A DNA stretch of 64,000 bases, from the NCBI GenBank assembly GCA_938041955.1, contig CALISD010000007.1:62001-126000 (forward strand). The letters run 5' to 3'. The notes under the pieces are model-generated. The model worked only from the letters and a program-made list of their open reading frames with translations. It was not told the DNA's origin and searched no databases. Within the stretch, counting starts at the first letter, position 1. Every line of letters starts with the position of its first letter. Position numbers and translations under genes: made by a program. Of this stretch, positions 26,322-34,900 are shown piece by piece. The DNA comes from an uncultured Granulosicoccaceae bacterium. GTDB lineage: Bacteria > Pseudomonadota > Gammaproteobacteria > Granulosicoccales > Granulosicoccaceae.

Positions 26322-26633
26322 TGATGCGTTTGCTTGGCAGTATTTAAATGAATATTACCTTGGATTTGTGTCTTTATGAGCCACTTCCTGCAATCAGCGA
26401 ATATCCGCAATGCTCAATGAGCGTCCTTTGATGGGAGGTTCAGAATAATAGTTGGGCATATAAATGTGTCATTAGGCAAGGTTTGGTTATATTCGTTGTA
26501 GAAATCGGCGGACAGGACGCAAAATTCCTTAGGTTGTGGCTAGGACTGGCCAAAATTGTTGCGTTACAACGGTGAGAATATTGATGAGCAGCGTCCGTTT
26601 TTCGCCATGTGAGATGTAAACCTGAGCGGCGGC
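26322..26633. other. Divergent intergenic region, MoxR gene / GGDEF-EAL gene
   Basis: This 312-base AT-leaning stretch must hold divergent promoters. I find no clear paired -35/-10, hairpin or repeat that I would defend, and no small ORF with a good ribosome site. Confidence 0.45.
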
Positions 26634-29348
26634 ATGTTTCTAACTTTCAATTCGATTCAAAAACTCGTCATAGCGTTTGTCTCTTTATGCCTGTTCTCTT
26701 TGGTGCTCGCATTTGGGTCCTGGGCAGACTTGCAGATATCCAAGCGCCAGTTTCAGGCAGAGGCACAAAATATTGTTGCTGTCCTGCGCAGTGGCATGAG
26801 TGTGGTGGACGGTCTGGCAACTTCTCTGGACGCGTCGAATTATTCAGCCACAGACAGGGGGCAGGAGCACCTCAATGTTCACTTAACGAAAATCCTGGGT
26901 AATTACGATTACGTTGTGAGCCTGGGGCGGTTTGAAAATGTCCAGGGAAGTGAGTTGGAGGCGTTCGAAAGCTTACTGGCCGCTTCAGAGACAGAGGCCA
27001 GTTCGATGTGGCGCTACAACGATACCGTCGTGACGCCGATAAAGAATAGTTCCAGGCTCAGAAAACACTATCCACTGTCGGTGGTGAAAACACGTTTTGA
27101 TTCCGATAGCCCGGACTTTACCGGTTTCGATTTGGCATCTTATGCACGTGCCCGCGCAATTATCCAAAACCCCGGTACGGCCGGGCGATCTGTGGTCGCA
27201 CCAATACCTGCAAACTGGGCACGCCCTGAGCACCTCATGATGCTTCGAACAAGCGTTCGTAATGAAGCGCTCAGTGGCGGTTACTTGTTAGAGGTAAACG
27301 TTGAGGAAATGGCCTCGTCTGGCGGTGTCCCTCTTAGTGACTTTGGATTGTCTCTTAGTATGTTTAGCGAGCAGGGGGAGTTTGAATCCAGTGCGCAGAC
27401 TGACGTTCTTTATAATAGAGAAGGTCAAGTGCAAAGCAGTGCCTTGCTTTCGAAGCAATTTGAAAAAAATCGCTGGTTAAGTAGCTTTGACGTCGGTGAC
27501 AAAACACTGATTCTTGAGATCAGTCGTACCACAGGTTTATCGTTGAAGTTTGCCGTTGCTACGCTATTTATGGCTACGTTGCTGCCACTGATGTTTCTAT
27601 TGATAGTTCATCTAAACGGCAAGAGGCGTCAGGCGCAGAAGCTACAACGAATTGAAAGTGAAAAGCTCTACCATGCCCGCCACCGTGCGTCGGTTACTCT
27701 GGCATCTATCGGCGACGGTGTGATCACCACCGATAAAGAATATAATATTCTCTACGCAAACGGCGCAGCTGAACAATTGCTTGGGTATTCCTCTGAGCAG
27801 TTGCAGGGTAAGACCATAGATGAGGTGGTGGTGCTTCGCAGTGGTCGCTCGACGGATAAGCTGGAAGAGGATGAGGGCTTGACGTTACTGTCTGCAGACG
27901 GCTCTACGATTCACGTTAATATAAAAGAATCGGCCCTTGAAGATAGTGATGGCCAGCATTCAGGAAAAGTGGTTGTGCTTCGGGATGTTAGTACCGAGCG
28001 ATCTCTGACACTTGCGTTGCAGCATCGAGTGAATCACGACTCTTTAACTGGTTTATCAAACCGATTTAATTTTGAGCAAAAGATCGATGAGCTTTTCGTT
28101 GAGCCAAGTGCAGAATCTGTCGGCTATGGCGTGTGTTTCATAGACCTTGATCGCTTTAAAGAAGTAAATGACACCTGTGGACATGGCGCCGGTGATGAGT
28201 TACTTATTCGCATAGCGACTGCGTTTAAACAGAACGTTCGTGAAGAGGATTTGGTTGCGAGGCTGGGCGGGGACGAGTTTGGCATTGTTCTACATCGATG
28301 CTCACGAGCTGATGCAATGATTGTTGCTGAACGGATTAGAGAGTATTTTCAGTCATTTTACTTTGAGTACGGGGAGCATACGTTTCCCGTGCGATGCAGT
28401 ATCGGGCTTGTTCATTTCGATCCGGCGGAAAGTAGCCGTGATGAAGTGATGAAATCCGCAGATGCAGCTTGCTACGATGCGAAGAACAAGGGCAGAAATA
28501 GTATTTGTGAGCGTGTGGTGGGTGAAGAGTTGTTGAAGAGTTCTGCTGACACCGTGACTTGGTTGCCGCGCATAAAAGATGCGCTCGCAAACGATAAATT
28601 TACACTGCATGTACAGTCTATTGCCGCACTGAGTGATGGGGCAATTTCATCACACGAATTTCTTTTGCGAATGATTGCTGATGATGGATCCCTCATCAGT
28701 CCGATTGCATTCATGAAGACGGCTGTGAGATATGAGCTTGCATTGGATATAGATCGATGGGTGGTTACTCGTGCGTTAGATAATATTTCTCGCTTGCCGG
28801 CAGAAAATTTGAGCGATAGGTTTTCTATAAATTTATCAACCCAGGCTATCGGGTCATCAGGGTTTCTAGAGTTTTTAAGCGGGCAAATTGTTTTGTCGGG
28901 TGTTGAGGTGTCGCGATTGAGCTTTGACATAAAAGAAAACGATGTGTTGCAGAACCCTGCGGCCGCAGCTGAGTTTTGTCAGTCTTTGCATGCCATGGGT
29001 TGTACGGTGGCGCTTGATGACTTTGGTGCATCAATGACATCCTTCAATGCGCTGAAAACCCTGCCGGTTAGCGTGCTTAAGATAGATGGTAGTTTAATAG
29101 CGAATCTAAATGGTGCGTCTTCCACCGATAGTGTCCCCAATGCCGATTATGCATTGGTGAAATCCATACATAGTTTTGCTTCCAGTATGGGGCTTACTAC
29201 TATCGCAGAGCAAGTTGAAGATCGTGCCTGCCTTGATGTTCTCAAGGCAATGAAGGTTGACTACGCTCAAGGGGTCGCTATTGCGAGACCGGTCTCCTTC
29301 GAAGAGTGTTTTGCCGGTCAGGTTGGAAATATGCAGCGTGCAGCGTGA
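26634..29348 (+). CDS. Membrane GGDEF-EAL protein with PAS domain (c-di-GMP turnover)
   Basis: A 904-residue inner-membrane protein. A first helix (about 8-30) and a second (about 304-326) enclose a periplasmic sensor region. A PAS domain follows (about 350-450, ASIGDGVITTD, then GYSSEQLQGKT), then a GGDEF domain with an intact GGDEF site near residue 545 and DLDRFKEVND. The last third is an EAL domain: EFL replaces EAL near residue 672. N in SINLS, DDFG, LKID and the AEQVE motif remain, but the ITE segment reads DIKEN. Diguanylate cyclase activity is likely; phosphodiesterase activity is uncertain. Confidence 0.9.
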   Translation: MFLTFNSIQKLVIAFVSLCLFSLVLAFGSWADLQISKRQFQAEAQNIVAVLRSGMSVVDGLATSLDASNYSATDRGQEHLNVHLTKILGNYDYVVSLGRFENVQGSELEAFESLLAASETEASSMWRYNDTVVTPIKNSSRLRKHYPLSVVKTRFDSDSPDFTGFDLASYARARAIIQNPGTAGRSVVAPIPANWARPEHLMMLRTSVRNEALSGGYLLEVNVEEMASSGGVPLSDFGLSLSMFSEQGEFESSAQTDVLYNREGQVQSSALLSKQFEKNRWLSSFDVGDKTLILEISRTTGLSLKFAVATLFMATLLPLMFLLIVHLNGKRRQAQKLQRIESEKLYHARHRASVTLASIGDGVITTDKEYNILYANGAAEQLLGYSSEQLQGKTIDEVVVLRSGRSTDKLEEDEGLTLLSADGSTIHVNIKESALEDSDGQHSGKVVVLRDVSTERSLTLALQHRVNHDSLTGLSNRFNFEQKIDELFVEPSAESVGYGVCFIDLDRFKEVNDTCGHGAGDELLIRIATAFKQNVREEDLVARLGGDEFGIVLHRCSRADAMIVAERIREYFQSFYFEYGEHTFPVRCSIGLVHFDPAESSRDEVMKSADAACYDAKNKGRNSICERVVGEELLKSSADTVTWLPRIKDALANDKFTLHVQSIAALSDGAISSHEFLLRMIADDGSLISPIAFMKTAVRYELALDIDRWVVTRALDNISRLPAENLSDRFSINLSTQAIGSSGFLEFLSGQIVLSGVEVSRLSFDIKENDVLQNPAAAAEFCQSLHAMGCTVALDDFGASMTSFNALKTLPVSVLKIDGSLIANLNGASSTDSVPNADYALVKSIHSFASSMGLTTIAEQVEDRACLDVLKAMKVDYAQGVAIARPVSFEECFAGQVGNMQRAA

Positions 29349-29370
29349 TTTCAGAGTGCCCGGTTAAGGC

Positions 29371-30528
29371 TTAATTATCAGTTAAGCGCTTAGCAACCCA
29401 TTGGTGAAAGTGCAGTGTGTGCTGATCCATTACTGGTGAGAACACACCGCCCTGGTAGGCTGGAGATTGTCTTCCTGATTGCATTCCCTCAACTGCGAAT
29501 ATGTCTTCACTAAATACTTCCCGCCATGAATCAACCATGGATTGTCTGTGGTCTGCGTATTTTTCATGCGTTGCTACATCCCCCAGAAACATTAACTGAA
29601 CACGTTCAAGCGATGTTGTTTCATTTATCGGTAGGATTGTCATTGTAAAGAAATGATCTGACTGTAAACCGAGTAAGGTATTTGGGTATAGTACGGGGTA
29701 CTCGGCGAAGTTCATTTCATCGTTTGGCCAGCTACTAATGGTTCCGGTGACTCCAGCAGGAGCGGTGTAGCTACTCGAGCCCTGGCCGGCATAGTTTTCT
29801 CCACGATCAATATCGTAGTGTTTTTCAAGTGGTGAATAAGAGTTGAGTCCCGGATGTACCCAGGGCAAATGGTAGGCTTCCAGAAAGTTCTCAACTGCCA
29901 GCTTCCAATTGCTTTTTACGACTAACTCCATTTTTGTGTCAATACCAGGTGCTAGCTCCATAAGTGTTTCCGAGCTTACCCATTTGCTCCAGCGCTGGAT
30001 TAACGGTGCGATAAATTCCTCAAAAGGTTCTGCGTCATTTGAGATATTAATAAAGATGTTGTCCATCCAGACTGTGGTGTTGATCGGCTTTAATCCGTTA
30101 ACAGTTGGATCGAAATCTTTGTGCTCGTTGTTGCTGGTGCCACCGATCATTGGTGTGCCTTTCAGATTGCCCTCAAAGTCGTAAGTCCAGCTGTGGTATT
30201 TGCAGCGGATAAGGCCGGTACCTAATTTTCCGGCTTCTAAAACCAGTTGCATGCCACGATGGCTGCAGACGTTATGAAATACTCTAAGAACCCCGTCTGA
30301 GCTACGAGTGAGCAGTATCGGGTAGCCCATGAAGCTAATTGGAACGGCCCAGTTTTCAGGTACATCAGTACCAAAGCCAACGCAGGCCCAGCTTTTTGCC
30401 ATTACACAATCACGATCAAGCGTGAACGCAGAGGAGTCGGTATAGCACTCGTTAGGCAATCCATTCGCCGATTCGATTGGTCGCATAACACGGTCTAGGT
30501 GCAGGTTGATTCTAGATTCTTTGTTCAT
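29371..30528 (-). CDS. Rieske-type aromatic ring-hydroxylating oxygenase, alpha subunit
   Basis: Oxygenase subunit that binds a Rieske [2Fe-2S] cluster and a mononuclear iron. CSHRG and CKYHSW (about residues 84-107) give the C-x-H...C-x2-H cluster ligands. EAYHLPWVH near residue 200 supplies the two His ligands of the catalytic iron. I chose ATG 30528 (MNKESRINL); an ATG at 30600 adds 24 residues that do not look like the family, and neither has a good ribosome site. No ferredoxin reductase partner is adjacent, so electron delivery and substrate are unknown. Many marine bacteria use such enzymes on betaines or aromatic acids. Confidence 0.85.
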   Translation of the reverse strand: MNKESRINLHLDRVMRPIESANGLPNECYTDSSAFTLDRDCVMAKSWACVGFGTDVPENWAVPISFMGYPILLTRSSDGVLRVFHNVCSHRGMQLVLEAGKLGTGLIRCKYHSWTYDFEGNLKGTPMIGGTSNNEHKDFDPTVNGLKPINTTVWMDNIFINISNDAEPFEEFIAPLIQRWSKWVSSETLMELAPGIDTKMELVVKSNWKLAVENFLEAYHLPWVHPGLNSYSPLEKHYDIDRGENYAGQGSSSYTAPAGVTGTISSWPNDEMNFAEYPVLYPNTLLGLQSDHFFTMTILPINETTSLERVQLMFLGDVATHEKYADHRQSMVDSWREVFSEDIFAVEGMQSGRQSPAYQGGVFSPVMDQHTLHFHQWVAKRLTDN

Positions 30529-30652
30529 AGAGGTAATGGCCAGTTTTGTACCTGATACAAGGGCCGAGTATGTTAGATGGCTGTGGCTGATGCAATCCAA
30601 AAAAGCGACACTGTTGGTATGTTGTGGATCGCCGCAAAAACAGTGCCTCAGA

Positions 30653-30822
30653 CCTAGAAGCTTGTCCGAGAACTAGGGTCGTAGCGAGGTTGTGAGATTT
30701 TAGGTCAGATATTTAGATCGTTAGAGGCGAATAGTCATTCTTCTTTAACGAAAAGGATCGAAATAGCTGGCCAAAATATCGCGACCGCAGTAGATCCCCT
30801 AGTTTTCGGGCAAGCTCCTAGG
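30653..30822. mobile_element. 170-bp foldback element (MITE-like)
   Basis: The two ends form an inverted repeat of about 26 bases with three mismatches, sharing AGCTTG, CCGA and AACTAGGG blocks (30653-30678 and 30797-30822). The similarity continues inward along both arms (TATTT and GATC blocks near 30711 and 30763), so nearly the whole element can fold on itself. It codes for nothing. It sits between the Rieske gene and the XdhC-like stop, two bases from that stop. CTAG occurs at both outer edges and could be part of the repeat or a target duplication. No transposase is in the window. Confidence 0.6.
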
Positions 30823-30823
30823 G

Positions 30824-31795
30824 TTACCCGCTTCGGTTGGCGCTGTCAGGTGCATTTCTCAATTGAATCAGCTCGGCCATAATGGAGGTTGCGATTTCAG
30901 CTGCACTGCGGCTGCCGATTGACAGTCCGACCGGGCCATGTAGCCGGTCGACATTTTCGACCCCAATGCCACTTAGGCGCTTGCTGCGACGTTCGTTGTT
31001 GGCCCGTGAGCCGAGCGCGCCGACGTAGTAGGCGTTTGAAGGCAATGCTTCGATTAAAGCTGAATCGTCCAGGTTGGCGTCATGAGTCAATGCCAACACC
31101 ACGCTATGATGATCGGTGGCGAATTCCAGTACCGCTTCATCGGGAAGTTTAGTGGTCAACGTGCAGCCCGGAACATTAAAGCTACTGGCGTACTCAGCCC
31201 TTGGTTCGCAAACAATGACCTCATAATCGAGTGCAGTGGCGAATTGCGCCACGTAGCGGGATAGTTGCCCACCGCCGATTAGCAACATGCGCCAACCGGG
31301 GCCAAACACTTTGCGTATCTGCTGGTCGTTGTAGAGGAAATCTACTGATCGATCTACTTCTTCATAATGAACCTGATTGGCGGTGGTTTGAGGGTCGTTC
31401 GACAAGGTTACTGTTCTTGCCATTCGCTTGCGATCTTGCATTGCCTGCAGCAGATTTTTTAGTTCCTGCGAGTCCTGCATTTTTTCAAAAACCAATTCAA
31501 GATGACCACCGCAGGGTAGGCCGAAACGCCGGGCTTCGTCATCGCTGATTTCATGCGCAAAGGCTCTGGCTCTGCTGGAGTCATCGATCCGAATGGCAAG
31601 TTGTTTTTCAATGCAGCCGCCTGATACGGAGCCCACAATATGACCATCTTCTCTCACCGCAGCAATTGACCCGGGAGGTCGGGGTGATGAGCCCCAGGTG
31701 CGCGCGACAGTCACAAGCTCTATCGAATATCCGCTATCGAGCCACTCTATGGCTTGAGTGAGCACTTCGTTGTCGCTGTTTTGAATGCTTGTCAT
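30824..31795 (-). CDS. XdhC-family molybdoenzyme maturation factor
   Basis: XdhC proteins bind molybdenum cofactor, promote its sulfuration and load it into xanthine dehydrogenase-like enzymes. The N-terminal part carries GSVSGGCIEKQL near residue 52 with the conserved Cys and GLPCGGHLELVFE further on. The C-terminal Rossmann domain has LIGGGQLSRYVA, CEPRAEY and YVGALGSRANNERR, all typical. The 323-residue length is normal. The gene is on the same strand as the CoxD/CoxE-like pair but separated from it by the Rieske and GGDEF-EAL genes. No molybdenum hydroxylase subunits are in view. Confidence 0.88.
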   Translation of the reverse strand: MTSIQNSDNEVLTQAIEWLDSGYSIELVTVARTWGSSPRPPGSIAAVREDGHIVGSVSGGCIEKQLAIRIDDSSRARAFAHEISDDEARRFGLPCGGHLELVFEKMQDSQELKNLLQAMQDRKRMARTVTLSNDPQTTANQVHYEEVDRSVDFLYNDQQIRKVFGPGWRMLLIGGGQLSRYVAQFATALDYEVIVCEPRAEYASSFNVPGCTLTTKLPDEAVLEFATDHHSVVLALTHDANLDDSALIEALPSNAYYVGALGSRANNERRSKRLSGIGVENVDRLHGPVGLSIGSRSAAEIATSIMAELIQLRNAPDSANRSG

Positions 31796-31921
31796 TTAAG
31801 CGGTGCCAAACTGATTACAACCTCATGGTAACAGACAATGTTGCTGCTGCTATGCGCACAAGACTGCCCATTCAAAGCCGGACTGACAGAGGCACAGGTA
31901 TGGAGGTGGTTTTTACATCGT

Positions 31922-34900
31922 CTAATTCAACAGCTTGCTTAGAAAGGGCGCCGTGTGTGATTTTTTGGATTTTGCTACTTTGTCCGGTGTGCCCTGCGCG
32001 ACAATTCTGCCTCCGCCGTCACCGCCCTCAGGACCAAGATCAATCACCCAGTCTGAGTTTGCCGTCAGCTCCAGATTGTGTTCAATCACAATAACGCTAT
32101 TACCCGACTCTACCAGCTTGTGCAGCACGCCAATGAGTTTGTCGACATCAGCCATGTGCAAGCCGACCGTTGGCTCGTCCAATACATACAGTGTGTGGTT
32201 GAGCTTTCTGCCGCGCCGCTCTTCTTTGCCAGTGCCTGCTTTGGCCAGTTCTGACACCAGTTTAATACGCTGCGCCTCACCACCCGAAAGGGTGGGGCTT
32301 TGCTGGCCGAGGGTGAGGTATCCCAGGCCGACGTCTTGCAATAGTTGCAACGGGTGTGCGATGTTTTTATGCGCTGAGAAAAACTCCACCGCCTCGTTTA
32401 TGCTCATGCCCAATACATCGCCAATAGATTTGTCCTTGTACAGCACACTTTGCGTTTCCGAGTTAAAGCGCGCACCTCTGCAGACATCGCAGGGCACTTT
32501 GACATCAGGAAGAAAACTCATTTCCACTTTTGTCATGCCCTGGCCTTCACAGCTATCGCATCGCCCTGCTGCAACGTTGAAGGAAAAGCGGCTGGCGGTA
32601 TAACCGCGCACTCGAGCCTCTGTGGCATCAGCAAATATCCGTCGTATGTTGTCCCAGAATCCAATGTAGGTGGCAGGGCAGGAACGTGGTGTTTTGCCGA
32701 TGGGTGTTTGATCGACTTCAAGCACGCGTGAAATTGACTGCCAGCTATTGAGTGCTTTTACACCTACCAGTTTGACTTTTGTCTTTTTGGCTTCTTTGCT
32801 TAGTAGTGCTTTGAGGTTGTCGCCAAGTACTGAGCGTATCAGTGTGCTCTTGCCACTGCCGGAGACGCCGGTAACAGAGACGAGCTTGCCCAGGGGTATT
32901 TTGGCGTCAACGTTTTTCAGGTTGTGAAGGCTCGCGCCTTTAATTTGTATGGCATTTTTATCTTGTTTTCGGGTCGGGAAGAGCGGGTACGATTTTGCTT
33001 TGGCGAGCGCCTGGCCGGTGACCGAGTTATTGTTTTTAATCAGCTGCTTTAATGTGCCTTTGGCGACAATCTCACCACCTTCAATACCAGCACCGGGGCC
33101 CAGATCTATAATATGCTCCGCACGGCGAATGGTATCTTCATCATGTTCAACCACGATTATCGTATTGCCTTTGGCGCCCAGGTCTTGCAAGGTATCCAGC
33201 AGCATATGATTGTCTCGTGAATGCAAGCCAATAGTCGGTTCATCAAGGATATAACACACCCCCTGCAGGTTTGAACCGAGCTGCGAGGCGAGGCGAATGC
33301 GCTGCGCTTCACCGCCGCTTAGTGTCGGTGCCGCCCGGTCCAGCGTGAGATACGATAAACCGACTTTATTCAGGAATTTTAATCGCGATTTTATCTCAAC
33401 TAATATGTCACGCGAGATATCTGCTTCCCGCCCGTTGACCTTTAGTTTTCCAAACCAATTGTCCGATTCTTCTATAGACATTTCATTGAGTGCGGCGATA
33501 TTGCGTTTCTGGTATTTAACCGACAGTGCAACGGGATTAAGCCTGTGACCTTCGCAGGCATCACATACGGTATCGTCATCATCATTCTGCAGCCAGGCCT
33601 TTTCTTCGCCTGTTTGTTCTTCATCAAATTCCGGGCTGTAAATGCCGGTGCCGAAACAGTTCTCACACCAGCCGTGTTTTGAATTGTATGAGAATAGTCG
33701 TGGGTCCAGTTCGGGGAAGCTGGTGCCGCAGGAAGTGCAGGCGCGCTTAATTGAAAATAGCGTGTCTTTGCCCGGCTTTGCTGCAGTGCTTGCCACTTTG
33801 AGAACACCTTTGCCGTAATCGAGTGCGCGTTGTAATACCTCTGCGGTTTTGGATTCATTGCGTGCATTGATGACAATTTCGCCTATAGGCAAGTCGATAT
33901 CGTGTTCTTTAAATCGGTCAAGCCGTGGCCACGGATCAACAGGAATCAGCTCACCATCAACTCGAAGCGTATCAAAGCCACGATTCCCGGCCCACTTGGC
34001 CAAATCGGTGTAGTAGCCTTTGCGCGATACAATTAAAGGTGCGAACACAGCAATGGTTTTGCCTTTGTGCTTTTTACTGATTTGATCTTGAATACCTTCG
34101 AGCGTTTGGGCATCGATTGGCTTGTCACAATCAGGGCAGTGCTGAGTGCCCAGTTTTACAAACAACAAACGCATAAAATGATAGAGCTCGGTCATCGTTG
34201 CAACGGTACTCTTGCGACCACCGCGACTGGTGCGTTGTTCAATGGCCACCGTCGGCGGAATTCCCAGAATAGCGTCTACATCGGGGCGCGATGCCGGCTG
34301 TACAAACTGTCTTGCATAGGCGTTTAGTGATTCAAGATATCTGCGTTGACCTTCGTTGAAAATAATGTCAAACGCCAACGTACTTTTACCACTGCCACTA
34401 AGGCCGGTGATAACCGTGTATTTATCGCGTGGAATCTGAATATCAATATTTTTAAGGTTGTTTTCGCGAGCGTTAATCACACTAATGTTGTTGTCTGTAT
34501 AGATCGCGGCAGATTCAGCAACTTTAGCAACGCTGTGCTTGGCGCGGCTGAACTCGTCAATTGAGTTTTCGTATTCGATTAAGGCTCGGCCTGTGTGACT
34601 TTTCTTCAAAGCCTTAATTTTTTTTGTATTGCCGACACCAATAACCGAACCGCCGGCATCACCCCCCTCGGGTCCGAGATCTATTATCCAGTCTGCGTTG
34701 CTGATGACATCGAGGTTATGCTCAACGACAATCAGTGAATGGCCTTCGTCGAGCAATTGCTCAAAAGCAAACAGTAGTTTTTTAATGTCGTCGAAGTGCA
34801 ATCCCGTCGTGGGTTCGTCAAAGAGAAAAAGCTTTTTTTCCTCACTGGAGCGGGCGGATTTTTTAGCTTTAGCTAGATGCGCTGCCAGTTTCAGTCGTTG

